Assembly (NCBI GenBank): GCA_002783205.1
Contig: PFEY01000068.1
Location: 5,944-53,323, forward strand
DNA: 47,380 bases
Direction: 5' to 3'
From: Rhodobacteraceae bacterium CG17_big_fil_post_rev_8_21_14_2_50_63_15
Lineage (GTDB): Bacteria; Pseudomonadota; Alphaproteobacteria; Rhodobacterales; Rhodobacteraceae
Each line of letters begins with the position of its first letter. Positions within the stretch are counted from its first letter, which is position 1. Of the stretch, positions 24,397 to 33,542 are shown piece after piece. A model generated the notes under the pieces. That model did no database searches. It was not told the origin of the DNA and saw only the letters and a list, made by a program, of their open reading frames with translations. A program made the position numbers and the translations under genes.

Positions 24397-27300
24397 TCAG
24401 CCCAACTCATTGAGACGGTCGAGCGCTGCGCGCAGCGTTGCTGCTTCCTCTTCGCGCAGGGCGTGGTTTGCGCGGGCCTCTTGGACCACATCCTCTGGGG
24501 CGGAGGCAATGAAATTGGGGTTGTTGAGGCGTCCGCGCAGCCCGGACAACTCCTTGTCGAGCTTTGCCAGCGTCTTTTGCAGCCGCGCCATTTCCTCGGC
24601 CACGTCGATGATATCGGCCAGAGGCAGGCCAAAACGACCGCCTTCGACAGCGACGGTGACACAGCCCTTTGGGAAGGTGTCCGTCTTGCTCAGGCTTTCG
24701 ATCCGGGCAAGGCGTGTGATCATGACTTCGTTACGATCCCAGGCAATGCGACCCGCGTCGCTCAATTCCGTTACCAGAAGCGGCACGTGGAGACCTGCGG
24801 GCACATGCATCTGCGCGCGCGCCGAGCGCACCTGTTCTATGAGCGCGATGACCCAGTTCATCTCTCTGTCGGCGTCTTTGTCAATTAAATCAATGCCATA
24901 TATTGGCCAGTCAGCATGAACCAACATCTTTTGCCGCGGGCCGAGCGTGCCCCACAACTCCTCGGTGACAAAGGGCATGATCGGGTGCAGGAGGATCAGG
25001 CATTGGTCGATGACCCAGGCCATTGTGGCCTGTGTTTCCGCCCGGGTGGCCGCATCGCCATCAAGCAGGAGAGGCTTGGAAAACTCGACATACCAATCGC
25101 AAACCGTGCCCCAGACGAAGGCATAGAGCGCGTTGGCGGCGTCGTTGAAGCGGAAGTTCGTGAGCGCCTCGTCCACGGCGGCACGGGCGCGGGCGGTCTC
25201 GCCGATGATCCATTTGTTGACCGTCTGTTTCGCGTCGGTAATGCGTCGGTCTTGCTTCGGTGCCACGGCACCGGCGGTGGCGCCGTTCATCTCGGCAAAA
25301 CGGGCGGCGTTCCAGAGCTTGGTGGTGAAGTTGCGATAGCCCGCGATCCGCTCTTTCGACAGTTTCAGATCGCGGCCCATGGCGGCCATGGCCGTCAGCG
25401 TGAAGCGCACCGCATCGGCGCCGAACTCGTCGATGAGATCAAGCGGGTCGAGCACGTTGCCCAGAGACTTGGACATCTTCTTGCCCTTCTCGTCACGCAC
25501 GAGCGCGTGGACATAGACATGGCTGAAGGGCTTCTGCCCCACGACGGCATATTGCATCATCATCATCCGGGCGACCCAGAAGAAGATGATGTCAAAGCCG
25601 GTGATGAGAACGGAGGTGGGGAAGTATCGCCTGAGTTCCTCGGTGTCCTCGGGCCAGCCGAGCGTGCCGATGGGCCAGAGACCGGAGGAGAACCAGGTGT
25701 CGAGGACGTCGGGGTCGCGGGATAGGCTCACGCTCGTTATCTCTCTACGCCCGTTTCTACATGTCGTTCCCATACCCCGCATCTGAACGGAGACTGAGAC
25801 GTCTATGAAATCCACTTCTAGATCTTGTCCGTAAATCTCGCGCGCTTTCGCGGCAGCATCCGTTTCGTTAGACGCACAGATCATAATCGGTGGATAGTTG
25901 GCCTCAGGTTCGGCGGCTTCTTTGGGGTCCGGCCCATACCAAACCGGAATCTGATGCCCCCACCAGAGTTGCCGGGAAATGCACCACGGCTCGATATTCT
26001 CCAGCCAGTGGAAATAGACCTTGGCATCCTGTTCGGGCAGGATCGTGACCTCGCCCGAACGCACCGCGTCGATGGCGGGCTGCACGATTTTTGCGGTATC
26101 GACAAACCACTGATCGGTCAGCATCGGCTCGATCACGACCTTGGAGCGATCTCCGAAAGGCTGCATGATCGGCTTGTTATCCACAAGCGGGAGGCGCTCG
26201 CCTTGATCATTTTCAACCATCACCGCAAGACCCTCGGCGGTGATCTCCTCGACCACGCGCGCGCGCGCCTCGAACCGGTCGAGACCGCGCAAAGGGTCGG
26301 GGATCAGGTTGAGCGTGTCGATCTCGGCTTCGGTGAAGGGCGCGCCACCCGCGATCTCCTGCGCGCGCGCCGCGCAGGTGGCGTAATCCGCGCCATCGGC
26401 CCGCATCTGCGCACGGGTGTCCATCAGGCGATACATCGGGATGCCGTTGCGGCTCGCCACGGCGTAGTCGTTGAAATCATGCGCGCCGGTGATCTTGACC
26501 GCGCCCGAGCCGAAAGTCGGGTCCGGGTATTCATCCGTGATGATCGGGATGAGGCGGCGATGCGCTTTCGGCCCAACCGGGATTTCACAGAGTTTTCCGA
26601 CAATTGGCGTGTAACGTTCATCGGATGGATGAACCGCAACCGCGCCGTCGCCCAGCATCGTTTCGGGCCGCGTCGTGGCGATGGAGATATAGTCGCGGGT
26701 CTCGCGCAGGGTCACTTTGCCGTCCGCGTCCTTCTCGACATACTCGTAGGTCTCACCGCCCGCCAGCGGATACTTGAAGTGCCACATATGGCCCGGCACC
26801 TCGATATTCTCGACCTCGAGATCGGAGATCGCGGTCTCGAAATGCGGGTCCCAGTTGACCAGCCGCTTGCCGCGGTAAATCAGCCCCTTGGTGTAGAGAT
26901 CGACAAAGACCTTGATCACCGCGTCGTGGAAATTGCCCTCTTCGCCCGCGGGCGCGCCGGGGGCGCCCGACATGGTGAAGGCGTTGCGCGACCAGTCGCA
27001 GGAGGCGCCAAGGCGTTTGAGCTGGTTGATGATCGTGTCGCCAGACTCGTGCTTCCACGCCCAGACCCTTGCCAGAAACGCCTCGCGCCCCATATCCCGC
27101 CGCGACGGCTGACCTTCGGCGGCCAGCTTGCGCTCGACCACCATCTGCGTGGCGATGCCGGCATGGTCTTGTCCCGGTTGCCAGAGCGTGTCATGCCCGC
27201 GCATCCGGTGCCAGCGGACGAGGATGTCCTGAAGCGTGTTGTTGAAGGCATGGCCCATATGCAGGCTGCCGGTCACGTTGGGCGGCGGGATCATGATGCT

Positions 27301-27417
27301 GAACGCCTCGGCCCCCGGTGCCGCATTGGCCCCGGCCCGAAAAGCGCCCGCCGCGTCCCACGCCGCATAAAGCCGCGCCTCGGCCTCGGCCGCGTTGAAT
27401 GTCTTGTCCATCGCCAT
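24397..27417 (-). CDS. valS: Valyl-tRNA synthetase
   Basis: Class I synthetase that attaches valine to tRNA-Val (1006 residues). Seen: the HIGH-type motif HMGH (residues 53-56) in [18 protein letters not shown], the editing domain with [26 protein letters not shown] in [16 protein letters not shown], and the C-terminal coiled coil ([24 protein letters not shown]). Odd: about 30 residues ([20 protein letters not shown] and following, encoded around 25715-25830) sit between [10 protein letters not shown] and [11 protein letters not shown]. In the relatives I recall these two parts are nearly adjacent. AGGA is ten bases before the ATG. Essential gene; the reading frame is intact. Confidence 0.96.
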   Translation of the reverse strand: MAMDKTFNAAEAEARLYAAWDAAGAFRAGANAAPGAEAFSIMIPPPNVTGSLHMGHAFNNTLQDILVRWHRMRGHDTLWQPGQDHAGIATQMVVERKLAAEGQPSRRDMGREAFLARVWAWKHESGDTIINQLKRLGASCDWSRNAFTMSGAPGAPAGEEGNFHDAVIKVFVDLYTKGLIYRGKRLVNWDPHFETAISDLEVENIEVPGHMWHFKYPLAGGETYEYVEKDADGKVTLRETRDYISIATTRPETMLGDGAVAVHPSDERYTPIVGKLCEIPVGPKAHRRLIPIITDEYPDPTFGSGAVKITGAHDFNDYAVASRNGIPMYRLMDTRAQMRADGADYATCAARAQEIAGGAPFTEAEIDTLNLIPDPLRGLDRFEARARVVEEITAEGLAVMVENDQGERLPLVDNKPIMQPFGDRSKVVIEPMLTDQWFVDTAKIVQPAIDAVRSGEVTILPEQDAKVYFHWLENIEPWCISRQLWWGHQIPVWYGPDPKEAAEPEANYPPIMICASNETDAAAKAREIYGQDLEVDFIDVSVSVQMRGMGTTCRNGRREITSVSLSRDPDVLDTWFSSGLWPIGTLGWPEDTEELRRYFPTSVLITGFDIIFFWVARMMMMQYAVVGQKPFSHVYVHALVRDEKGKKMSKSLGNVLDPLDLIDEFGADAVRFTLTAMAAMGRDLKLSKERIAGYRNFTTKLWNAARFAEMNGATAGAVAPKQDRRITDAKQTVNKWIIGETARARAAVDEALTNFRFNDAANALYAFVWGTVCDWYVEFSKPLLLDGDAATRAETQATMAWVIDQCLILLHPIMPFVTEELWGTLGPRQKMLVHADWPIYGIDLIDKDADREMNWVIALIEQVRSARAQMHVPAGLHVPLLVTELSDAGRIAWDRNEVMITRLARIESLSKTDTFPKGCVTVAVEGGRFGLPLADIIDVAEEMARLQKTLAKLDKELSGLRGRLNNPNFIASAPEDVVQEARANHALREEEAATLRAALDRLNELG

Positions 27418-27517
27418 GGCGTCTCATTCCTGCAAAATCATGGTTTCGCGTTGCTCTAGCGAATGTGCGTCAAAAGGAAAAGCCAAAGCGCCCGGAAAAG
27501 TGGCGGTGGTGCGAAAT

Positions 27518-27566
27518 GAGTATTTGAAGACCGATGAAAGCCTGTTTCTTCTTGGTTCAAATACCC
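27518..27566 (-). terminator. Inverted repeat downstream of the Lrp-type gene
   Basis: GAGTATTTGAA (27518-27528) pairs with TTCAAATACCC (27556-27566), 10 of 11 positions, around a 27-base loop. It lies just after the stop of the Lrp-type gene, and about 100 bases before valS, on the minus strand. A similar but longer pair occurs at 24325-24379. Confidence 0.5.
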
Positions 27567-27582
27567 AAATCCTGCGACGTGA

Positions 27583-28017
27583 TCAGGCGCCGCGGTCGAG
27601 TTTGGTTGACAGATGAATGAGGCTTTCCGAGCCTTTGACGCCCTTTGCCTCGCCGATATGGTCAAGAGTGTCGTCGAGTGCCTGAGTGGTTTCGGCCTCG
27701 ATGGTGACGATCAGGTCGAAGCGTCCCGACGTGGTGTGGACACGGCGCACCTGCGGCAGGGATCTGAGGCGCGCGAGAACGGCGGGTCCGGAGCGCGGCT
27801 CGATGCTGACAAGGGCGGTGGCGCGCAGGGCCGGGCGCGCTGCGGCGCTCAGCCGCAGGGTATAGCCCGCGATCACGCCAGACGACTCGAGCCGGTCCAA
27901 CCGGGCCTGCACGGTGGTGCGTGCCAGCCCCAGTTTGCGGGCCAGAGTGGCCACCGGCAGGCGGGCATTCTCGCTCAGCAAAGCGATGAGGGCCTGGTCT
28001 GTTTCGTCTGTTTGCAT
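27583..28017 (-). CDS. Lrp/AsnC-family transcriptional regulator
   Basis: A 144-residue feast/famine regulator. Seen: N-terminal HTH (DQALIALLSENARLPVATLA, then KLGLARTTVQARLDRLESSGVIAGYTLRL), followed by the RAM ligand domain (RATALVSIEPRSGPAVLARL, VHTTSGRFDLIVTIEA, GVKGSESLIHLSTKLDRG). The start is set at MQTDETDQALIALL (28017), where the family begins; the open frame extends 120 bases upstream. Divergent from the decarboxylase gene at 28130, so it probably controls that gene in response to an amino acid (inference). Separated from valS by an inverted repeat. Confidence 0.9.
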   Translation of the reverse strand: MQTDETDQALIALLSENARLPVATLARKLGLARTTVQARLDRLESSGVIAGYTLRLSAAARPALRATALVSIEPRSGPAVLARLRSLPQVRRVHTTSGRFDLIVTIEAETTQALDDTLDHIGEAKGVKGSESLIHLSTKLDRGA

Positions 28018-28129
28018 TGTTTTTTCGGCGTTTGGACGTAATTTTCCGATATAATATACGAAGTGACACGATGAATCGACGGATTTTTGCGGCAGACTGC
28101 CGGAAAACGAGCAGCAGAGGTCATGTGTC

Positions 28130-29260
28130 ATGCGCAACGCCCCCCCGTCGAACGATCCGCGGGCCCATCTCTTGCGGCACGGTCCTGACCGGCCTGTGCT
28201 CTATTTCAGCCCGGATCAGCTTCAGGCTACGGCGCGGCGGTTTCAGGCGGGCTTTCCGGGCCTTGTGACCTATGCGGTCAAGTCCAATCCGGGGGAGGAG
28301 GTTCTCGCCAATCTGGTGGCGGCGGGGATCACCGCCTTTGATGTGGCAAGCCCGGTCGAGATGGATGCGGTGCGCGCGGTCTGTCCGGATGCCATGCTGC
28401 ATTACAACAATCCGGTGCGCTCGGTCGCGGAGGTGGAGGTGGCCGCCGGGATGGGCATTGTCTCTTATTCGGTGGATTGTCTGTCGGAGTTGGACAAGCT
28501 GACGGGACGGGTGCCAGCGTCGTCGGAGATCAGCGTCCGGCTCGCTCTGCCGGTGCGCGGGGCGGCTTATGATTTCGGAGAGAAGTTTGGTGTCGGCCCG
28601 GATCGGGCGGCGGACCTGTTGGGTGCGGTTGTGGCGCGCGGGTTCACCCCGTCGATGACCTTTCATCCCGGCACGCAATGCGCGGATCCGGCGGCTTGGG
28701 GGGCCTATATCGGCACCGTGGCGGCGGTCGCGCGCGCGGCCGGTGTGCAGCTTGCACGGCTCAACGTGGGTGGCGGGTTTGCGGCGCATCGCACTGGTCC
28801 GGCGCCTGATCTCGAGGCGATCTTTGCCCATATCGGGGCTGAGGCGGCGCGGGTTTTTGGGCAGCGGACCCCGGCGCTTGTCTGCGAGCCGGGGCGCGCC
28901 ATGGTGGCCGAGGCGTTCAGTCTGGCGGTGCGCGTCAAGGCGCTGCGCGACACGGGGGCGATCTTTGTCAATGATGGGGTCTATGGCGGCTTGACCGAGA
29001 TCCGCGACATCGGGGCACCGGACCGGATCACGGTTCTTGCCCCGGACGGGACCGAGCGGCGGGGAGCGTTGCAGCCGCGCGTCGTCTTTGGTCCGACCTG
29101 CGACAGCCTTGATCGGCTTCCCGATCCGCTGCTTCTGCCGGAGGATCTGGCCGAGGGCGACTATCTGCTGATCGCCGGCATGGGGGCCTATACCCGCAGT
29201 CTGAGCACGGATTTCAACGGCTACGGGTTGCGCGACATGGTGACAGTGGCGGAATTGTGA
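28130..29260 (+). CDS. PLP-dependent decarboxylase, ornithine/diaminopimelate type (fold III)
   Basis: Alanine-racemase-fold decarboxylase of 376 residues, likely making putrescine from ornithine or a related diamine. Seen: the PLP Lys in TYAVKSNPGEEV, FDVASPVEMDAV, HYNNPVRS, MTFHPGTQC, NVGGGFAAH, EPGRAMVAEA, the active-site Cys block GPTCDSLDRL, and MGAYTRSLSTDFNGYG. The GPTCDS and short total length fit ornithine rather than diaminopimelate decarboxylase (usual length about 420). Divergent from an Lrp-type regulator, with 112 bases between the starts. Connects with the polyamine-type transporters elsewhere in the window. Lysine/ornithine dual activity is possible. Confidence 0.88.
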   Translation: MRNAPPSNDPRAHLLRHGPDRPVLYFSPDQLQATARRFQAGFPGLVTYAVKSNPGEEVLANLVAAGITAFDVASPVEMDAVRAVCPDAMLHYNNPVRSVAEVEVAAGMGIVSYSVDCLSELDKLTGRVPASSEISVRLALPVRGAAYDFGEKFGVGPDRAADLLGAVVARGFTPSMTFHPGTQCADPAAWGAYIGTVAAVARAAGVQLARLNVGGGFAAHRTGPAPDLEAIFAHIGAEAARVFGQRTPALVCEPGRAMVAEAFSLAVRVKALRDTGAIFVNDGVYGGLTEIRDIGAPDRITVLAPDGTERRGALQPRVVFGPTCDSLDRLPDPLLLPEDLAEGDYLLIAGMGAYTRSLSTDFNGYGLRDMVTVAEL

Positions 29261-29369
29261 ACGCCATCTCACGGAGATTTTCACAAAACATCAGGGATTT
29301 CGGCTTAGGCTGTGCTTATGTTGATCGGATCGGAGCCGCCCTCGTGCGGCTGAGCAGCACAGGTATGGC

Positions 29370-30458
29370 ATGGCCTTTCGTGACTGGACCAAATCCCTCT
29401 ATGATTGGCTGCGCCCCGGTGCGCGCGCGGCGCAGACGGCCTTTGGCCACCGGCGCGGACCTGTCACGCATGTGCTGATTCTCGACGGCACGATGTCGAG
29501 CCTAGCCAAGGGCTATGAGACCAATGCCGGGTTGACCTACAAACTGTTGCACGAAGTGGCGGGAAGCGACCTGTCGCTTTATTACGAGGCAGGAATCCAG
29601 TGGCGCGACTGGCGCGCGACCGGCGATATCATCCTTGGGCGCGGCATCAACCGGCAGATCCTCCGCGCCTATGGCTATCTTGCCAGCCGCTATCACCCCG
29701 GCGACCGCATCTTTCTCTTTGGCTTCTCGCGTGGTGCCTATGCCGTGCGCTCGCTCGCCGGGGTGATCGACCGGATCGGTCTCTTGCGCGCTGAGGAGGC
29801 CACCGAGCGCAATGTTCATCTGGCCTTCCGGCATTATCAATGCAGCCCCAACAGCGCCGCCGCAGAGGAGTTTGCCCGCGCCTATTGCCATGGTGACACG
29901 CATATCGAGATGGTCGGCGTCTGGGACACGGTCAAGGCCTTGGGTTTGCGCATTCCGATCCTCTGGCGGTTTCGGGTGGATGCGAACGGGTTCCACAATC
30001 ATCAGTTGGGCCATACCACGCGGCACGGATTTCACGCGCTCGCCCTGGACGAGACGCGCAACGCCTACACGCCGGTGCTCTGGGACTGTCCGCCGACATT
30101 TGATGGCCATGTCGAGCAGGTCTGGTTTCGCGGCTGCCATTCGGATGTGGGTGGACAGCTTTGCGGCATCCATGCCGCACGGCCACTGGCCAATATCCCG
30201 CTCGTCTGGATGCTGGAGCGGGCCGAGGGCTGTGCGCTCCGGCTGCCCAGTGACTGGCGCGCGAGATTCCCGCAGGATGTTCGGGCGCCCTCGGTCGGCA
30301 CCTGGACCGGTTGGGGCAAGATCCTTCTGTTGCGCTCCCCGCGTGTGGTCGGGCGCGACATGTCGGAGCGGTTGCACGACAGTGTGGCCGGGCAAGCAAG
30401 ACACGGTTGGCGCGGTCCGCGCCTGACCGGCATGATGAAACAGCAGGGCGGGGCTTAG
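29370..30458 (+). CDS. DUF2235-domain hydrolase (Tle1-like alpha/beta hydrolase)
   Basis: A 362-residue protein of the DUF2235 family, the fold found in type VI lipase effectors of the Tle1 group and in many stand-alone proteins. Seen: VLILDGTMSSL (usual opening LLLDGTxN), IFLFGFSRGAYAVRSLAG holding the nucleophile elbow GFSRG, HIEMVGVWDTVKALG, and HSDVGG, which is the expected acidic-residue block near the C-terminus. No signal peptide, no PAAR or VgrG neighbours and no immunity-type gene beside it, so an effector role is not supported here. Its end overlaps the convergent thioesterase by four bases. Substrate unknown. Confidence 0.85.
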   Translation: MAFRDWTKSLYDWLRPGARAAQTAFGHRRGPVTHVLILDGTMSSLAKGYETNAGLTYKLLHEVAGSDLSLYYEAGIQWRDWRATGDIILGRGINRQILRAYGYLASRYHPGDRIFLFGFSRGAYAVRSLAGVIDRIGLLRAEEATERNVHLAFRHYQCSPNSAAAEEFARAYCHGDTHIEMVGVWDTVKALGLRIPILWRFRVDANGFHNHQLGHTTRHGFHALALDETRNAYTPVLWDCPPTFDGHVEQVWFRGCHSDVGGQLCGIHAARPLANIPLVWMLERAEGCALRLPSDWRARFPQDVRAPSVGTWTGWGKILLLRSPRVVGRDMSERLHDSVAGQARHGWRGPRLTGMMKQQGGA

Positions 30459-30946
30459 TCCGATCCGGGCCGCAGGGTGATGCAGGTGGTCGAGCCGGTA
30501 GCATAGAGCCGGTCATCTTCGAGCCCGCGCAGTTCACCGATCGCAACCGCAGTCGAGCGGCCCTTGTGCTGCACCGTGCCGATGGCGCGAACGAGACGGT
30601 CCAGTGGCAGGGCGCGGGTGATGTTCACCTTGAATTCGAGGGTCGAGTAAACCTCGCCGCGGGCCAATTCTGTCATCACCGCACAGCCCATGCAACTGTC
30701 GAGGATGGCGCCATACCAGCCGCCATGCACGCCGCGCATCGGGTTGGTCACGTCAAGGCCGGCGCGCCCCTCGAAGATCACCAGACCGCGCTCGGCGGAG
30801 AGCGGCCAGAAGCCCAGCGTCGCGCAGATCGGCGGTCCCGGCAGCTCGCCGGAGATCATCGCCTGCATGGATTCCAGCCCCGAGCGCGCGAGCAGCACCT
30901 TGCTCTCGGGCAGATCATCGCGCGAGGTCGCACTCGGATTTGTCAC
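30455..30946 (-). CDS. PaaI-type hotdog thioesterase
   Basis: A 163-residue hotdog-fold acyl-CoA thioesterase. Seen: NPMRGVHGGWYGAILDSCMGCAVM, where the HGG and the following helix are the family signature, then YSTLEFKVNITRALPLDRLVRAIGTVQHKGRSTAVAIGEL. Start is GTG at 30946, chosen because GGAGAG precedes it at good spacing. Probably hydrolyses aromatic or medium-chain acyl-CoA thioesters; the substrate is not visible. It overlaps the convergent DUF2235 gene by four bases. Confidence 0.88.
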   Translation of the reverse strand: MTNPSATSRDDLPESKVLLARSGLESMQAMISGELPGPPICATLGFWPLSAERGLVIFEGRAGLDVTNPMRGVHGGWYGAILDSCMGCAVMTELARGEVYSTLEFKVNITRALPLDRLVRAIGTVQHKGRSTAVAIGELRGLEDDRLYATGSTTCITLRPGSD

Positions 30947-31011
30947 AACAAGGTCTCTCCTGTCCAGCCGACCTTTTTTCTAGGGTGAGTGGCCGTTTGG
31001 ATCAACCGTCC

Positions 31012-31034
31012 AAAAAAGGCCCCGGCACGGGGCC
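31012..31034 (-). terminator. Rho-independent terminator of metF
   Basis: On the minus strand GGCCCCG-TGC-CGGGGCC is followed directly by TTTTTT (31017-31012). A seven-base GC-only stem with a T-run about 50 bases after the metF stop is a textbook intrinsic terminator. Confidence 0.9.
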
Positions 31035-31085
31035 GGGGCGCAGGTGTTGCAGGCTTTGGGCCAGGCAACAGGGAGTGCAGGGCGC

Positions 31086-31952
31086 TCAGGCCACGTCGCG
31101 CAGGGTCACTTTGGGCATGACGCCAAGGGCGTGACAAATGTCGCGCGTCAGGTCGGGGCGGTTGAGCGTGTAGAAATGCAGATCCTCAACCCCGCCCTCG
31201 ATCAGTTCGCTGCACAGTTCCGTGGCCAGAGCGGTGGCGAGCAGATCATGGCGGTTGTCACGGAGTGCCTTGTCGAAGGCATCATCGAGCCAGCCGGGCA
31301 CCTTGGCCCCGCAGGACAGCGCGAATTTGCGCGCACCGCTCCAGTTCTCGATCGGCAGGACGCCGGGGATGATCGCGGCGGAAATTCCTGCATCCGCACA
31401 GGCATCGCGGAAACGAAAGAACGTCTCTGCCTCGAAGAAGAACTGTGTGATCGCCTCCGAGGCCCCGGCGTCGATCTTGCGCTTGAGCCAGTCGATGTCG
31501 GCCTTCTGATCCGCGGCCTCAGGGTGTTTTTCCGGATAAGCGCCAACGCGGATGGTGAACTTGCCGGTCTCTGCCAGCGCGGAAATCAGTTCGCAGCTCG
31601 TGGCAAACCCGTCAGGATGCGGCACGAAACCGCCGGCGTCCTTCGGGGGATCGCCGCGCAGAGCGACAATCTCGGACACCCCGGCCAGAGCGAATTGTTC
31701 GGCTATGGCGAGGGTTTCGTCGCGGCTGGCATCGACGCAGGTCAGATGTGCCGCCACATTGAGGCCGGTGGCCTTGTGCAGCGCGCTCACCGCTTCTCGG
31801 GTCAGTTCGCGGGTGGTTCCGCCTGCCCCATAGGTCACTGACACAAAGCGCGGATCAAGCGGGGCCAGCGTTTGGACCGTGTCCCACAGCCGAAACGACG
31901 CCTCAAGCGTCTTGGGGGGGAAAAACTCGAACGAGATACGTGGCTTTTTCAT
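31086..31952 (-). CDS. metF: Methylenetetrahydrofolate reductase
   Basis: FAD enzyme of 288 residues that reduces 5,10-methylene-THF to 5-methyl-THF for methionine synthesis. Seen: ISFEFFPPKT near the N-terminus, FVSVTYGAGGTTRELT, AHLTCVDASRDE, IVALRGDPPKDAGGF, AITQFFFEAETFFRF, IIPGVLPIENW and HFYTLNRPDLTRDICHALG. All are the standard family blocks. AGGAT lies eight bases before the ATG. Divergent from the metR-type gene, with a palindromic stretch between them. Confidence 0.96.
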   Translation of the reverse strand: MKKPRISFEFFPPKTLEASFRLWDTVQTLAPLDPRFVSVTYGAGGTTRELTREAVSALHKATGLNVAAHLTCVDASRDETLAIAEQFALAGVSEIVALRGDPPKDAGGFVPHPDGFATSCELISALAETGKFTIRVGAYPEKHPEAADQKADIDWLKRKIDAGASEAITQFFFEAETFFRFRDACADAGISAAIIPGVLPIENWSGARKFALSCGAKVPGWLDDAFDKALRDNRHDLLATALATELCSELIEGGVEDLHFYTLNRPDLTRDICHALGVMPKVTLRDVA

Positions 31953-32016
31953 GGGGCTATCCTGGACGGAAGGAACTCTGTTGCCCCCTTGTTGCAGGTG
32001 CAGCGATGTGAGACAA

Positions 32017-32044
32017 CTTCATTAAATTCATGGTTTGAATGAGG
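32017..32044. promoter_or_regulatory. Candidate MetR operator between metF and metR
   Basis: CTTCATTAAATTCA followed by TGGTTTGAATGAGG is an imperfect 28-base dyad (about 10 of 14 pairs). Within and beside it are TTCA-N5-TGAA and TGAA-N5-TTCG, close to the MetR half-sites TGAA/TTCA. The position between the divergent metF and LysR-type genes fits a homocysteine-responsive operator. Confidence 0.45.
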
Positions 32045-32055
32045 TTCGCTAATAT

Positions 32056-32961
32056 ATGCACATCGAGTTCCGGCATCTGAAAACCATCCGCGCCATCCAT
32101 CAAGCCGGCGGATTGGCCCGCGCGGCGGACCTCTTGCATATTACCCAATCGGCGTTGAGCCATCAGATCAAGGGCCTCGAGGAGCAGACGGGTGTCGAGC
32201 TTTTTGTAAGGCGATCCAAGCCCTTGCGTCTGTCGGCGGCGGGCCAGCGCTTGCTGCGTCTGGCCGAACGGATCCTGCCTGAGATCGAGGCGCTCGAGGC
32301 CGAATTCGAGGGGTTGCGCGAGGGCAGCGCCGGTCGGCTGCATATTGCCATCGAATGCCATGCCTGTTTCGAATGGCTCTTTCCGGTGCTGGAGCGATTT
32401 CGCAAGACCTGGGGCGAAGTCGATGTCGATATTCGCCCCGGCCTTGCCTTTGACGCGCTGCCCGCCTTGCAAAAGGAGGAGGTCGATCTGGTGGTGTCCT
32501 CCGACCCTGAGGACCTGCCGGGGGTGAGTTTCAAGCCGCTTTTTGACTATGAACCGGTCTTTGTCGCCTCAAGCCAGCATCCACTGGCGCAAAAGCCCTA
32601 TGTCGAGGCCTCCGATTTTCGCGACGAGGTGCTGATCACCTATCCGGTGGACCGTTCGCGGCTGGATGTGTTTACCGAATTGCTGACCCCCGCCAAGGTC
32701 GAACCAAGAAGTATCCGGCAGGTGGAATTGACGGCGGTCATCCTGCTGCTTGTGGCCTCCAATCGTGGCGTGGCTGTGCTGCCGGATTGGGTGGTGCGCG
32801 AGGTCAAGACCAGTTCGGATTACGTGACGCGGCCGTTGACGGCACAAGGCGTGACCAAGAGGCTCTATGCCGCGATCAGGGATGAGGATGCCGACAAGCC
32901 CTATATGGCGCACCTGTTGCGCCTGGCGCGGGAGATCCCGGTGCGGATGCAAAGAGGCTAG
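32056..32961 (+). CDS. metR: LysR-family regulator, MetR-like
   Basis: A 301-residue LysR-type activator. Seen: N-terminal HTH (RHLKTIRAIHQAGGLARAAD, then LHITQSALSHQIKGLEEQTG, then LFVRRSKPLRLSAAGQRLL) and a periplasmic-binding-like effector domain (LHIAIECHACFEWLFPVLERF, VDLVVSSDPEDLPGV, LLVASNRGVAVLPDWV). The ECHxCFEWL stretch is typical of MetR, which senses homocysteine. Divergent from metF, the usual arrangement. Expected to activate metF and control itself. Confidence 0.9.
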   Translation: MHIEFRHLKTIRAIHQAGGLARAADLLHITQSALSHQIKGLEEQTGVELFVRRSKPLRLSAAGQRLLRLAERILPEIEALEAEFEGLREGSAGRLHIAIECHACFEWLFPVLERFRKTWGEVDVDIRPGLAFDALPALQKEEVDLVVSSDPEDLPGVSFKPLFDYEPVFVASSQHPLAQKPYVEASDFRDEVLITYPVDRSRLDVFTELLTPAKVEPRSIRQVELTAVILLLVASNRGVAVLPDWVVREVKTSSDYVTRPLTAQGVTKRLYAAIRDEDADKPYMAHLLRLAREIPVRMQRG

Positions 32962-32989
32962 TGCGCGCCGCCCGACGGGCGTCTTGTCA

Positions 32990-33469
32990 TCACCAGAGCC
33001 ACTCGCCGCCTTTCAGGGCGGGCTTATCGGCGGGGCGAGGCGGATTGGTGATGATCCGCAGAACGGCGGCGAAGCAGATCAGCGCCAGCGACAGGACCAG
33101 CAGCTTGTCAAGCCTGAGCGAGTCCCCGACCAACAGGAGCTTTCCCAGAACCAGCGCAAGGGCGATGGCAGCGGGAACCCGTGTTTTCAATCCGATCGTG
33201 AGCCAGAAGCCCAAAACCGCCAGGAGACCCAGGTGGATCTTGTCGAAACCCGTTCCATAGCCGGTCGGGCGCAGCATCTCGGTCAGGTAATGGGGATCGA
33301 GGCTTTGGTTGTCCATCAGGCCATAGAGACCGAGGCCGAACAGGGTCAGACCCGAGGTCACGCAGAGAATGTTCACGAGATGGGAAAACAGCATTGAACC
33401 CTCCCAGCTGGTTGCGGACCATTCCTCTGGATGATCGTTGATCTGATTAAAGTTTGCCGTGTCTGACAT
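32990..33469 (-). CDS. Small multi-pass membrane protein, unknown function
   Basis: A conserved-looking inner-membrane protein of 159 residues, start set at MSDTANFNQIND (33469). Four hydrophobic segments are visible: VNILCVTSGLTLFGLGLYGLM, IHLGLLAVLGFWLTIGL, VPAAIALALVLGKLLLVG and LLVLSLALICFAAVLRII. No catalytic or metal motif. Convergent with metR; the next gene upstream is the XRE regulator on the same strand, 73 bases away. I do not recognise the family and assign no role. Confidence 0.65.
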   Translation of the reverse strand: MSDTANFNQINDHPEEWSATSWEGSMLFSHLVNILCVTSGLTLFGLGLYGLMDNQSLDPHYLTEMLRPTGYGTGFDKIHLGLLAVLGFWLTIGLKTRVPAAIALALVLGKLLLVGDSLRLDKLLVLSLALICFAAVLRIITNPPRPADKPALKGGEWLW

Positions 33470-33542
33470 CGCATCCGCAGGATAGATCAAGAAAATGGCC
33501 AGTATGTGGCGCGCCGCAACGAATCGCAGCGTTGCGAGGTCG

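Noticed and set aside
25825..27459. 544-codon open frame opposite valS
   Set aside because: Antisense shadow of valS; the valS frame has all synthetase motifs.
29370..30458. Toxin-immunity pair with the thioesterase gene
   Set aside because: The neighbour is a convergent PaaI thioesterase, not an immunity-like protein, and there are no secretion genes.
31953..32055. SAM or SAH riboswitch ahead of metF
   Set aside because: The gap is only 103 bases and the visible dyad looks like a protein operator; no riboswitch core was recognised.
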